From assembly GCF_000015245.1 (NCBI RefSeq), contig NC_008700.1:2114001-2178000 (forward strand): a DNA stretch of 64,000 nucleotides, in the 5' to 3' direction. Made by a program: the position numbers and the translations under genes. Source of the stretch: Shewanella amazonensis SB2B. Lineage in GTDB: Bacteria > Pseudomonadota > Gammaproteobacteria > Enterobacterales > Shewanellaceae. The notes below the pieces were generated by a model, which was not told the origin of the DNA, ran no database searches, and saw nothing but the letters and a program-made list of their open reading frames with translations. Positions 1-9,480 of the stretch are shown one piece after another (the stretch's first letter is position 1; every line of letters starts with the position of its first letter).

Positions 1-2072
1 TGATCCACAAACTTCTGCATAATGCCAACCAATTGCAGGTAACCGTCGTTTGACGGCATTTGCCACAGCAATTCGTACGCGTTGCGCAATTCATCAAAGT
101 CAGGCACGACTTGCTTGAGCTGACCGTCTTTACTGGCTTTCACCGAAATCAGACCACGGGGTGGCTCGATACCGTTGGTGGCATTGGAGATCTGAGAAGA
201 AGTCTCTGACGGCATCAGTGCTGACAGGGTAGAGTTACGCAGGCCGTAGTGCTTGATATCGGCACGCAGTCCTTCCCAATCCAGATGCAGCGGCTCATCG
301 CAAATCTTGTCCAGATCGCGCTTATAGGTGTCGATTGGCAGAATACCCTGAGAGTAAGTCGTCTCATGGAACGCCGGACAGGCGCCTTTTTCCTTTGCCA
401 GATTCATCGAGGCTTTCAGCAGGTTGAACTGAATAGCTTCGAATGTCTTGTGGGTCAGGTTGTTGGCACTGCCATCTGAATATTTTTTGCCGTTTTTAGC
501 CAGGTAGTTGGCAAAGTTAATCACACCAATACCCAGGGTACGACGGTTCATGGAGCCAAGCTTGGCTGCCTTGATGGGGTAGTCCTGATAGTCCAGCAGG
601 CTATCGAGAGCACGTACCGCGAGGTCTGACAAACCTTCGAGTTCTTCAAGGTTCTCGATGGCACCCAAATTCAGTGCTGACAGAGTACAGAGTGCGATTT
701 CACCATTGGTATCGTCCACGCTGTCCAGTGGTTTGGTTGGCAGTGCAATTTCCAGACACAGGTTTGACTGGCGGATAGGGGCAACGCTTGAGTCAAATGG
801 GCTGTGGGTGTTGCAGTGATCCACGTTCTGCACATAGATACGACCGGTTGAGGCACGTTCCTGCATCATCAATGAGAACAGTTCAACGGCCTTAAGCGAC
901 TTTTTACGGATGCTCGGTTCTTGCTCGTACTTGGTGTACAGGCGCTCGAATTCATCCTGATTTTCAAAGAAGGCATCGTACAGGCCGGGCACGTCTGACG
1001 GGCTGAACAGGGTGATGTTCTCACCCTTGATCAGGCGCTGATACATGAGTTTGTTCAGCTGTACGCCATAGTCCAGATGCCGGATACGGTTGTCTTCAAC
1101 GCCGCGGTTATTCTTCAGCACCAGCAGCGACTCTACTTCCAGGTGCCAAATTGGATAGAACAGCGTTGCCGCGCCGCCACGCACACCGCCCTGAGAGCAG
1201 GACTTCACCGCAGTCTGGAAATACTTATAGAAAGGCAGACAGCCAGTATGGAACGCTTCACCGCCACGGATTGGGCTGCCCAGGGCGCGGATACGGCCTG
1301 CATTCACGCCGATACCGGCGCGCTGACTCACGTACTTCACGATGGAAGAGGCAGTGGCGTTGATAGAATCCAGGCTGTCACCACACTCAATCAGTACGCA
1401 GGAGCTGAACTGGCGGGTAGGAGTACGTACACCGGACATGATGGGTGTAGGCAGCGAAATCTTGAAGGTAGATACTGCATCATAGAAGTCTTTTACATAC
1501 TTCAGACGGGTCTCTTTTGGATAACCGGCAAACAAGCAGGCTGCAACCAGGATGTAGAGGAACTGGGCGCTCTCGTACACTTCGTGAGTGACACGGTTTT
1601 GAACCAGGTATTTGCCTTCCAGCTGCTTCACGGCGGCGTATGAGAAATTCATATCGCGCCAGTGGTCTATGTAGCTGTCTAAAACGTCCAGTTCTTCTTT
1701 GGTGTAGTCTTCGAGGATGTGGCGGTCATACTTGCCCATCTCGACCAGCTTGACCACGTGATCATACAGCTTAGGCGGCTCGAACTGGCCAAAGGCCTTC
1801 TTGCGAAGATGGAATACAGCCAAACGGGCGGCCAGGAACTGATAATCTGGAGACTCGGGAGAGATCAGATCCGCAGCAGCTTTAATAATGGTTTCGTGGA
1901 TGGCTTCGGTAGGGATGCCTTCAAAAAACTGCAGGTGCGAACGCAGTTCTACTTCAGAAACGGAAACATTTTTTAAGCCCTTGGCGGCCCAGGTAACCAC
2001 GCGATGGATTTTGTCGAGATCGATCTGCTCGCGTTCGCCACTGCGTTTTGTGACTGTCATGTTGCTATTCAT
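1..2072 (-). CDS. nrdA: Ribonucleoside-diphosphate reductase 1 alpha subunit (class Ia), 3' end cut by window
   Basis: Large subunit of class Ia ribonucleotide reductase, which makes dNDPs from NDPs with the NrdB radical subunit. The reading frame is open from the ATG at 2072 to the window edge, giving 690 of the usual ~760 residues. An N-terminal ATP-cone region is followed by the catalytic barrel. Family key residues are visible: SSCVLIECG near residue 225 (redox Cys), NLCLE at about 437-441 (Asn, thiyl Cys, Glu) and ALCTLSALN near 462 (second redox Cys). The C-terminal CxxxxC tail lies outside the window. The start is set by the MNSNMTVTKRSGEREQIDL N-terminus, which lines up with E. coli NrdA; an in-frame ATG at 2060 is less likely. 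nrdB would lie beyond position 1. Confidence 0.97.
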   Translation of the reverse strand, partial: MNSNMTVTKRSGEREQIDLDKIHRVVTWAAKGLKNVSVSEVELRSHLQFFEGIPTEAIHETIIKAAADLISPESPDYQFLAARLAVFHLRKKAFGQFEPPKLYDHVVKLVEMGKYDRHILEDYTKEELDVLDSYIDHWRDMNFSYAAVKQLEGKYLVQNRVTHEVYESAQFLYILVAACLFAGYPKETRLKYVKDFYDAVSTFKISLPTPIMSGVRTPTRQFSSCVLIECGDSLDSINATASSIVKYVSQRAGIGVNAGRIRALGSPIRGGEAFHTGCLPFYKYFQTAVKSCSQGGVRGGAATLFYPIWHLEVESLLVLKNNRGVEDNRIRHLDYGVQLNKLMYQRLIKGENITLFSPSDVPGLYDAFFENQDEFERLYTKYEQEPSIRKKSLKAVELFSLMMQERASTGRIYVQNVDHCNTHSPFDSSVAPIRQSNLCLEIALPTKPLDSVDDTNGEIALCTLSALNLGAIENLEELEGLSDLAVRALDSLLDYQDYPIKAAKLGSMNRRTLGIGVINFANYLAKNGKKYSDGSANNLTHKTFEAIQFNLLKASMNLAKEKGACPAFHETTYSQGILPIDTYKRDLDKICDEPLHLDWEGLRADIKHYGLRNSTLSALMPSETSSQISNATNGIEPPRGLISVKASKDGQLKQVVPDFDELRNAYELLWQMPSNDGYLQLVGIMQKFVD

Positions 2073-2211
2073 TGAAGATAGGCCTTTATAGATTGGTATT
2101 GCCCTACATATCCATGTAAACAATCGTGCCATGCGCCCCGAACCAGCGCTTTGTACTGGCACAACAAGCGTTTCGGGGTGGACACCTCTAGTGTGTCTGA
2201 TTGCTACCAAT

Positions 2212-2258
2212 ACACAAGATATGGTGCTTATTGAAAGTTAAGATACAAGATAGTGAGG
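2212..2258 (-). promoter_or_regulatory. Paired NrdR-box-like sites upstream of nrdA
   Basis: Two 16-mers, ACACAAGATATGGTGC (2212-2227) and ATACAAGATAGTGAGG (2243-2258), resemble the NrdR consensus acaCwAtATaTwGtgt. Their starts are exactly 31 bp apart, about three helical turns, which is the spacing usual for NrdR box pairs. They lie 140-186 bp before the nrdA start. NrdR represses ribonucleotide reductase genes when bound to ATP/dATP. The first box is the better match. Confidence 0.65.
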
Positions 2259-2405
2259 TAAGAGGGCATTTGCAAGTAAGAATTCGATGAAGAACTTGTG
2301 GATATCTTGAGGAAAAAAACTAACGTTAGTGTCGACTAACTTCCTAGCTCAATTTCCGTGTGCCATGTCGTTAATATGACACTTTTTTGACCCTGTCAGT
2401 GAAAC

Positions 2406-2438
2406 GAATCGATCGCTTATCTTGCAAGCGATCGATTC
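2406..2438 (-). terminator. Perfect 13-bp inverted repeat after the gph-like gene
   Basis: Arms GAATCGATCGCTT (2406-2418) and AAGCGATCGATTC (2426-2438) enclose a 7-nt loop. It starts about 50 bp past the stop of the phosphatase gene, so it could end that transcript. On the minus strand it is followed only by GTTTCAC, with no real U tract. A protein-binding site or RNA-stabilising hairpin is therefore an equally good reading. Confidence 0.45.
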
Positions 2439-2487
2439 ATGATCCCTTGACAGTCTCACTGCCAGCGTCCTCGGCGTCAAACCCGCC

Positions 2488-3147
2488 TTAAAGGTGAGCA
2501 ATCAAATCCTGAGGTCGCTTCAAATGTATATCGATTGGCCAATCATGGGCTTCATCGAGTGATGAAAGATAACCCCAGGAAGCCAGCACTGAAACCATGC
2601 CGGCATTACGGGCCGCTTCCATGTCACGTTTTGCATCCCCAAGATATAAGAGGTGTTCAGTATGCCGGCCAAGATGTGACGCGCCAAGTAACATGGGAGC
2701 TGCATCGGGTTTCCCACGGGTGACCGTATCGCCACTGATAAGCGTGGAGCACTGATGTGCCAGACCGAGTCTGTCCAATAGCGGTCTTGCATAGCGGGCT
2801 GCTTTATTGGTGACTATGCCCCAGGGGATGTGCCTGCTCTCTAAATGTTCAAGTAACAGATTTATACCGGGAAAGAGCTTCGCTTCGGTGCCATTCACCT
2901 TGCCGTAGTGCGCTAAAAGCGCCTGCTGGATCTGTATGGCCACATCCTCATCAAGATCTGGCTTAGCGGCTTTTACCAAGGCAAGGCTGCCATGGGAAGC
3001 AACGGGGCGCATACTGTCCAGATCCGCCCTTGAGAAGCCAAAATCCGCCAGAGCGAGGTTGAGTGCCGCCACTAAATCAGGAGCTGTATCTACCAGGGTA
3101 CCATCCAGGTCAAACAACACTCCGCCCATGGATACAGGCTCACTCAA
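2488..3147 (-). CDS. gph: HAD-superfamily phosphatase (phosphoglycolate phosphatase Gph / MupP type)
   Basis: 219-residue HAD hydrolase with all four motifs: DLDGT at 13-17 (nucleophile and acid/base Asp), a VTNK threonine near 113, a RGKPD lysine near 145, and LGDAKRD near 171. Such enzymes hydrolyse phosphate esters such as 2-phosphoglycolate. In pseudomonads the homologue next to ubiG is MupP, an N-acetylmuramic acid 6-phosphate phosphatase of cell-wall recycling. The same ubiG linkage here makes MupP activity a serious alternative. Its ATG lies inside the last 8 bp of ubiG, so the two are probably translationally coupled. The family is certain; the substrate is not. Confidence 0.85.
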
Positions 3148-3853
3148 GGGGCTTTACCGTAGCAATCATGTAGTTAACTTCAACGCTGCTGGTATAGCGG
3201 AAGGTACCCGTGATGGGATTGTAAGTCACACCTGTGGCATCTTTACAGAGAAGCTCGGTTTGGTCGACCATAGCGATAAGCTCAGACGGGCGAATGAATT
3301 TGCCATGATCGTGGGTCCCGACAGGTAACATTTTCAGCAGGTATTCGGCGCCGAGAATGGTTTCCACATAAGAGCGCAGGTTACGGTTAATGGTGGAGAA
3401 GAACACGTATCCACCCGGTTTAACCATGTCGCAACAGGCGGCTATCACCGAGAGGGGATCCGGAACGTGTTCGAGCATTTCCATGCAGGTGACCACATCA
3501 TAGGCTTCTCTATTTACCTCTCTGTGCTCTTCTGCCGTGCAGCGCTCGTAATTTAGGGATACACCCGTCTCAAGGGCGTGTAATCTCGCCACTTCCAGGG
3601 GTTCATTGCCCATATCGATGCCGGTAACATTTGCACCGAGGCGGGCCATGCTTTCTGACAGAATGCCGCCGCCGCAGCCTACATCCAGCACTTTTTTGCC
3701 AAAGAGACCGCCTGAGGTTTGATCGATGTAGTTCAGTCGCAGCGGGTTAAGTTGATGAAGGGGTTTAAATTCGCCATCGGGATCCCACCAAGTGGCGGCC
3801 ATCTTTTCAAATTTGGCGATTTCCTGAATATCGACGTTCAAGGCTTCTGACAT
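3140..3853 (-). CDS. ubiG: Ubiquinone biosynthesis O-methyltransferase UbiG
   Basis: 237-residue class I SAM methyltransferase that performs both O-methylations of the ubiquinone ring at the cytoplasmic membrane face. The SAM motif VLDVGCGGG is at about 55-63, followed by the acidic loop [12 protein letters not shown] and [11 protein letters not shown]. The N-terminus ([19 protein letters not shown]) is characteristic of UbiG. It is divergent from gyrA, as in many gammaproteobacteria. The downstream phosphatase gene overlaps it by 8 bp. Confidence 0.95.
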
Positions 3854-4310
3854 AGCGTCCCCGGTAACCTTAGCTCAACCCACCAAAAAAGGCGTTTGGG
3901 CGGAATAAATCAAGTAGGTAGCGCCATTATATCCATTCCTGACAGTAAACGAAGCAGCAAGCAGTGGAGAGCATGGTTTTCGTGCAAATTTTTGAGTTTT
4001 CGCACCCTTGTTGCTGCATTTGGTCCAAAAATTAGCCAATCATGGAATAGAGCCTCAGGTGTCGTGCGGATCTTGTCTAACTACTGAGCAATCAGTTTGG
4101 TGGCTTAATCCATCTATCTAAATGAAAAATAGCGAATTATGTGGGTCGGATGTCTTGGCAACAGAGCTGCGTTGATCACAGTCTTAAGGAGATTTGGACG
4201 AGGGGGTTTCGACATTAAATTACTGTGTTAGAATGCCAAATCACGTTTGAAGGCTCGACAATGACACGGAAAACGACTTGTCAGCTAATTTTCAGGGGAT
4301 CGAGCAGTTT
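3854..4310. other. Divergent ubiG/gyrA intergenic region
   Basis: 457 bp between the ubiG start and the corrected gyrA start, with no supported gene. The short open frame at 3896-4087 has no ribosome binding site and no recognisable family. A likely gyrA promoter lies at about 4226-4234. Confidence 0.6.
4226..4234 (+). promoter_or_regulatory. Candidate extended -10 promoter element for gyrA
   Basis: TG-T-TAGAAT forms an extended -10 (TGn plus hexamer at 4229-4234), 77 bp before the gyrA ATG. The upstream TTTCGA/TTCGAC is a poor -35, which an extended -10 would tolerate. E. coli gyrA is induced by relaxation; nothing here proves the same. Confidence 0.45.
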
Positions 4311-7016
4311 ATGACTGATTTGGCTTCATCTATTTCGCCAATTAATATCGAAGACGAACTCAAGAATTCGTACCTGGATTACGCCATGAGCGTGATCGTG
4401 GGTCGGGCACTGCCGGATGTGCGTGACGGCCTTAAGCCTGTGCATCGCCGTGTGCTGTTCGCGATGAACGAACTTAAAAACGACTGGAACAAGCCTTATA
4501 AAAAGTCGGCACGTGTGGTCGGTGACGTTATCGGTAAATACCACCCTCACGGCGACAGCGCTGTATACGACACCATAGTCCGTATGGCCCAGCCGTTCTC
4601 GTTGCGTTACACCCTGGTAGACGGTCAGGGTAACTTCGGTTCTATCGACGGCGACGCCGCAGCAGCAATGCGTTATACCGAAATCCGCATGGAAAAGCTG
4701 GCTCACGAGCTGCTCGCGGATTTGGAAAAAGAAACGGTAGACTTCGTGCCCAACTATGACGGCACAGAACAAATCCCTGCCGTTCTGCCTACCAAAATTC
4801 CCAACCTGCTGGTAAACGGTGCCTCCGGTATCGCCGTGGGTATGGCTACCAATATTCCGCCTCACAACCTGACCGAAGTGGTTAAAGGTTGTTTGGCGCT
4901 GATTGAAGAGCCTGAGCTGTCCATCGAACAGCTGATGGAGTACATTCCAGGCCCTGACTTCCCAACTGCCGCCATCATCAATGGCAAAAAGGGCATAGAA
5001 GAAGCCTATCGCACCGGTCGCGGCAAGGCCATTATGCGTGCCCGCGCCGAAGTGGAAATCGAAGACAACGGCCGTGAGCGCATTATTGTCACCGAGATCC
5101 CGTATCAGGTGAACAAAGCCCGTCTGATTGAAAAAATCGCCGAGCTGGTAAAAGACAAGAAGATTGAAGGCATCAGCGGCCTGCGTGATGAGTCCGACAA
5201 GGACGGCATGCGCATCGTGATTGAAATCAAGCGCGGTGAAGTAGGCGAAGTGGTTCTGAATAACCTTTACGCCCAAACCCAGATGCAGTCGTCGTTCGGT
5301 ATCAACATGGTGGCACTGGCCAACGGTCAGCCAAAGCTGTTTAACCTCAAGGAGATGCTGGAAGCCTTTATCCTGCACCGCCGTGAAGTAGTTACCCGCC
5401 GCACCGTGTACGAACTGCGTAAAGCCCGTGACAGAGCCCATATTTTGGAAGCGTTGGCGGTTGCCCTTGCCAACATCGACCCCATCATTGCCCTTATCAA
5501 GGCCTCTGCCAGTCCTTCCGACGCCAAAGCAGGCCTGATTGCCAAGGGGTGGGAACTCGGCACTGTTAAAGCCATGCTGGAAAAGGCCGGTGACGACGCC
5601 GCCCGTCCCGAGTGGCTGGAGCCCGAGTTCGGTATTCGTGATGGTCTCTACTTTATGACCGAGCCACAGGCCCAGGCAATTCTGGACCTGCGTCTGCATA
5701 AGCTGACTGGCCTTGAGCATGAGAAGATCCTCCAGGAATACGAAGAGCTGCTGGAAATCATTGCCGGTTTGCTTCACATCCTCAGAAGCCCAGAGCGTCT
5801 GATGGAAGTCATCAAAGAAGAGCTTGAGCTGATTCTCGAACAGTTTGGCGATAACCGCCGCACTGAAATCAACGCATCTGCCGTGGATATCAGCCTCGAA
5901 GATCTGATTAACGAAGAAGACGTGGTAGTGACCCTGTCGCACCTCGGCTACGCCAAGTATCAGCCGCTGACCGACTACCAGGCCCAGCGCCGCGGTGGCA
6001 AGGGCAAAGCTGCAACCAAGGTAAAAGACGAAGATTTCGTTGAAAAGCTGCTGGTTGCCAACACCCACGACACCATCTTGTGCTTCTCCGACTTCGGTAA
6101 GCTCTACTGGCTTAAGGTTTACCAGCTGCCGCTGGCAAGCCGTCAGGCCCGTGGTCGCCCCATCGTTAACCTGCTGCCATTGCAGGAAGGTGAACGCATT
6201 ACCGCGATTCTGCCGGTGCGTGAATACGAAGAAGGCAAGTATATCCTGATGGCCACCTCTCACGGTACCGTGAAGAAGACTGCCCTGACCGAGTACAGCC
6301 GTCCACGCTCCAACGGTATTATTGCTGTGAACCTCAAAGACGGTGACCAGCTGATTGGCGTTGATATTACTGATGGCAGCAGCGAAATCATGCTGTTCTC
6401 TGATGCCGGTAAAGTGGTGCGCTTCAAAGAAGGCGAAGAAGTTGCCGTAGTCGATGAAAACGGCAACCCTGTGCTGGATGAAGAAGGCAAGCCACAAATC
6501 AACTTCAAAGGCGTGCGCCCAATGGGCCGCGGTGCCACCGGAGTGCGTGGTATTGCCCTGGAAGAAGGCCAACGTGTGGTGTCGCTGATTGTACCGAAAG
6601 ACGACAGCGCCATTCTGACCGTGACTGCCAACGGCTTTGGTAAGCGTACTGAGCTTGCTGAATACCCGGCCAAGAGCCGCGCCACCAAGGGCGTGGTGTC
6701 CATCAAGGTCACCGAGCGTAACGGCCCTGTGGTTGGCGCCGTACAGGTGGGCGAGAACGATGAAATCATGCTCATCAGCGACAAGGGTACCCTGGTGCGT
6801 ACTCCTGCCATTGGTGTGTCCATCATCGGCCGAAACACCCAGGGTGTAACCATCATACGTACCGCTGACGATGAAACCGTGGTTGGTCTGCAGCGCATCG
6901 ATGAAATACAGGATGACGGCAGCGAATATCTGGAAGAGGGTGTTGAAGGAGCCGAGGGCGACATCATCGCCGAAGCCGATACACAGCCGACAGATGATGC
7001 CAACGACGAGGCATAA
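4311..7016 (+). CDS. gyrA: DNA gyrase subunit A
   Basis: 901-residue cleavage/religation subunit of DNA gyrase, acting with GyrB to introduce negative supercoils. The active-site tyrosine is Y122 (AMRYTEIRM). The quinolone-resistance region reads HPHGDSAVYD with Ser83 and Asp87, the wild-type pattern. The GyrA box QRRGGKG, needed for DNA wrapping, is in the C-terminal domain at about 566-572, and the tail is acidic. An upstream TTG at 4278 would add 11 residues. I chose ATG 4311 because MTDLASSISPINIEDELK aligns with E. coli MSDLAREITPVNIEEELK and GGGGA sits before it. A strong terminator follows. Confidence 0.98.
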   Translation: MTDLASSISPINIEDELKNSYLDYAMSVIVGRALPDVRDGLKPVHRRVLFAMNELKNDWNKPYKKSARVVGDVIGKYHPHGDSAVYDTIVRMAQPFSLRYTLVDGQGNFGSIDGDAAAAMRYTEIRMEKLAHELLADLEKETVDFVPNYDGTEQIPAVLPTKIPNLLVNGASGIAVGMATNIPPHNLTEVVKGCLALIEEPELSIEQLMEYIPGPDFPTAAIINGKKGIEEAYRTGRGKAIMRARAEVEIEDNGRERIIVTEIPYQVNKARLIEKIAELVKDKKIEGISGLRDESDKDGMRIVIEIKRGEVGEVVLNNLYAQTQMQSSFGINMVALANGQPKLFNLKEMLEAFILHRREVVTRRTVYELRKARDRAHILEALAVALANIDPIIALIKASASPSDAKAGLIAKGWELGTVKAMLEKAGDDAARPEWLEPEFGIRDGLYFMTEPQAQAILDLRLHKLTGLEHEKILQEYEELLEIIAGLLHILRSPERLMEVIKEELELILEQFGDNRRTEINASAVDISLEDLINEEDVVVTLSHLGYAKYQPLTDYQAQRRGGKGKAATKVKDEDFVEKLLVANTHDTILCFSDFGKLYWLKVYQLPLASRQARGRPIVNLLPLQEGERITAILPVREYEEGKYILMATSHGTVKKTALTEYSRPRSNGIIAVNLKDGDQLIGVDITDGSSEIMLFSDAGKVVRFKEGEEVAVVDENGNPVLDEEGKPQINFKGVRPMGRGATGVRGIALEEGQRVVSLIVPKDDSAILTVTANGFGKRTELAEYPAKSRATKGVVSIKVTERNGPVVGAVQVGENDEIMLISDKGTLVRTPAIGVSIIGRNTQGVTIIRTADDETVVGLQRIDEIQDDGSEYLEEGVEGAEGDIIAEADTQPTDDANDEA

Positions 7017-7021
7017 TTGAA

Positions 7022-7052
7022 GACGGGCGCCCAATGGGCGCTCGTTTTTTTT
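7022..7052 (+). terminator. Rho-independent terminator of gyrA
   Basis: GC-rich hairpin ACGGGCGCCC-AAT-GGGCGCTCGT followed by a run of eight T, starting just past the gyrA stop. Confidence 0.9.
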
Positions 7053-7127
7053 GCCAAACAGATTTTTTATTTTTCCAAACGTGTGACTACCAATGGGTAT
7101 CACCGAAGGCTAGCAAGGAGATCATGA

Positions 7128-8222
7128 GTGAGCGCGGTTTATAATTTCTGTGCCGGACCGGCGATGTTGCCGGCTGCCGTGATGAAGAAGGCACAAGCTG
7201 AGTTACTGGACTGGAATGGGCAGGGGGTGTCTGTGATGGAGGTGAGCCACCGTGGTGCGCCTTTCATTCAACTGGCCAAAGACTCTGAAGCCGATTTGCG
7301 CGAGCTGATGAATATCCCCGACAACTACCATGTGCTCTTTATGCATGGCGGTGGTCGTGGTCAGTTTTCTGCTGTTGTGAATAATTTTTTAGGTGATAAC
7401 GGCAAAGCCCTGTATCTCGTCAGCGGTCAATGGTCAAAAGCCGCTACTGAAGAAGCCAAAAAACTCGCTGGCGACAACAGTATCGATGTCATCAATGTCG
7501 TCGAAAAAGTAAATGGATTGAACAAGGTAGTGATTCCAGCGCTCAGCGGCAACGGCAGCGAGTACCGCTATTTACACTATTGCCCCAATGAGACAGTGGA
7601 TGGCATCGAAATTTTTGATGACATTGACAGTCCCTGGCCAATTGTGGCGGATATGTCGTCCAACATCATGTCCCGCGAGATTGATGTCAGCCGTTTTGCG
7701 CTTATCTATGCCGGCGCTCAAAAAAACATTGGTCCATCGGGTTTGTCTATCGTGATTGTCCGTAAAGACATGCTGGAACTGCCGCAGCTGACTCAGTCTT
7801 CCATCATGGATTATCGCCTGACCGCCGAAAACGACTCGATGTACAATACGCCGCCGACCTTTGCCTGGTACCTGGCCGCCGAAGTGTTCAAGTGGCTCAA
7901 GTCTGTGGGAGGCATAAAGGGTATGGCCGAGGTAAACGCCGAAAAGGCGCGCCGTCTCTACGCCTGTATCGACAGTCTGGATTTTTACAAAAACGGGGTG
8001 GCGCCGCAAAACCGCTCGCAGATGAATGTCACCTTCCAGCTCGCCGATGAGTCGCTGGATAAAGACTTCCTTAAAGAAGCGGAAGCGCTTGGTCTTGTTG
8101 CGCTCAAAGGCCACCGTATTGTGGGCGGTATGCGCGCCAGTATCTACAACGCCATGCCATTGGAAGGGGTTGATGCACTGGTGAGCTTTATGCGCTCATT
8201 TGCTGCCAAGCACAGCAGCTAA
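7128..8222 (+). CDS. serC: Phosphoserine aminotransferase
   Basis: 364-residue PLP enzyme converting 3-phosphohydroxypyruvate to phosphoserine (serine pathway) and the matching step in PLP synthesis. [10 protein letters not shown] at the N-terminus and the PLP lysine in [10 protein letters not shown] (K199) are diagnostic. The start is GTG 7128, six to seven bases after a perfect AAGGAG (7115-7120). An ATG at 7124, also close to that site, is out of frame and opens a six-codon frame that stops at once. The gene shares a bidirectional terminator with convergent aspC. Confidence 0.96.
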
Positions 8223-8240
8223 TCAGTTTTAATCGCGAAT

Positions 8241-8269
8241 AAAAAAGGACTGCCTCGGCAGTCCTTTTT
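8241..8269. terminator. Bidirectional terminator between serC and aspC
   Basis: AAAAAAGGACTGCC-TC-GGCAGTCCTTTTT. The hairpin is flanked by A and T runs, so it works for both converging genes. Confidence 0.9.
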
Positions 8270-8289
8270 GTTATCGAGCTCTTTGTTGG

Positions 8290-9480
8290 TTAAAGCACGG
8301 CGATAATGGATTTGGCCAGATAATCCACGTTTTCTTCGCTTATACCGGCAATGCTTATGCGGCTAGAGCCCACCATGTAAATGCTGTAGTCCTTCATCAG
8401 GGTGTTTACCTGAGCCTCACTGATGCCAAGGAAGGAGAACATGCCTTTTTGGCGGGCGATAAAGGAAAAGTCGCGGTTGGTGCCAAGTGCGTGCAGTTTA
8501 TCTACCAGCATGGCGCGGTTGCCGTTGATGCGATCGCGCATCACTTTAAGCTCATCCAGCCATTGGGCCTTGAGCTCGTTTGAGCCCAGAATGGTTTCCA
8601 CAATGGCGGCGCCGTGGGCCGGTGGCATTGAGTAGATGCAGCGCACCACATACAGCAGTACCGACAGCGACACATCTGCCTGGGCACTGTCTTTACCTAT
8701 GATGGAGCAGGCACCGATGCGCTCGCGGTATAGACCAAAGTTCTTCGAGCAGGAAGAGGCGAGCACCATGTTATCGACAGCAGCTGCCATGGCGCGCACC
8801 CCGTAGGCATCTTCATCCACGCCATCACCAAAGCCCTGATAAGCCATGTCGATAAAGGGCAGGAAGCCTTTGTCTTTGGCAACCTCGACCACGGCATCCC
8901 ACTGGGCGGTACTTAAGTCCTGACCGGATGGGTTATGGCAGCAGGCGTGCAGCAGTACAGCGTCTTCGGCGCCAACTTGCTTAAGCGCCGCAAGCATTTC
9001 ATTAAATTTCAGGCACTTGTTGTCGTAATCGTAGTAGGGATAGGTTTTGACCGTTAAGCCTGCGGCCTGAAACAGCCCTGTGTGGTTTGCCCAGGTGGGG
9101 TCACTCACCCAAATGGTGGCGCCGGGTTTACATTTGGCGATGAATTCAGCGGCTACGCGCAGGGCGCCGGTTCCGCCAGGGGTCGATACTGTGCGAATGC
9201 GGCGTGCCTGAACCACGGCATGATCTGCACCGAAAGCCAGCTCGTTCATCAATTCGTTAAAGGGCGCTGAACCGGTAGGACCGATATAGACCTTGGTGGT
9301 TTCAGTGGAAGTGCGCAGCGTCTCGGCGGTCTTCACACAATTCAGAATAGGCGTGTTTCCGGCGGGATCTTTATACACACCCACGCCCAGGTCGACTTTG
9401 TGTGGGTGGCTGTCTTCACGGTATTTGGTTAAAAGACCCAGGATAGGATCGGCAGGCAACGCCGAAAGATGCTCAAACAT
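8290..9480 (-). CDS. aspC: Aromatic/aspartate aminotransferase (class I)
   Basis: 396 residues, the exact length of E. coli AspC. It transfers amino groups between aspartate or aromatic amino acids and 2-oxoglutarate in the cytosol. Visible landmarks are D211 in IDMAYQGFGDG and the PLP lysine K246 in SSCSKNFGLYRERIG. The open frame extends 96 codons further upstream, but that part is Cys/His/Pro-rich and unrelated to the family. The family start is MFEHLSALPADPILGL at 9480. TyrB has the same fold, so tyrosine aminotransferase activity is possible. Confidence 0.94.
   Translation of the reverse strand: MFEHLSALPADPILGLLTKYREDSHPHKVDLGVGVYKDPAGNTPILNCVKTAETLRTSTETTKVYIGPTGSAPFNELMNELAFGADHAVVQARRIRTVSTPGGTGALRVAAEFIAKCKPGATIWVSDPTWANHTGLFQAAGLTVKTYPYYDYDNKCLKFNEMLAALKQVGAEDAVLLHACCHNPSGQDLSTAQWDAVVEVAKDKGFLPFIDMAYQGFGDGVDEDAYGVRAMAAAVDNMVLASSCSKNFGLYRERIGACSIIGKDSAQADVSLSVLLYVVRCIYSMPPAHGAAIVETILGSNELKAQWLDELKVMRDRINGNRAMLVDKLHALGTNRDFSFIARQKGMFSFLGISEAQVNTLMKDYSIYMVGSSRISIAGISEENVDYLAKSIIAVL

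Larger units (their letters stand above)
2073..2487. other. Intergenic control region between gph-like gene and nrdA
   Basis: This 415-bp stretch has no credible gene. It holds the nrdA control region. Reading from nrdA outward it contains paired NrdR-like boxes (2212-2258), a DnaA-box-like 9-mer at 2297-2305 (TGTGGATAT, one mismatch from the reverse consensus), and a cluster of ACTAAC/GTTAGT half sites at 2319-2340. Near the phosphatase gene there is a perfect 13-bp inverted repeat (2406-2438). DnaA control of nrdAB is known in E. coli; here it is only inferred. Confidence 0.6.

Noticed and set aside
3896..4087. 63-residue open frame in the ubiG/gyrA gap
   Set aside because: No ribosome binding site, no family match, and it lies in a promoter region.
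4326..7103. 925-codon open frame antisense to gyrA
   Set aside because: It mirrors gyrA codons in the complementary frame, a known effect of biased codon use; there is no ribosome site and no family resemblance, while gyrA is certain.
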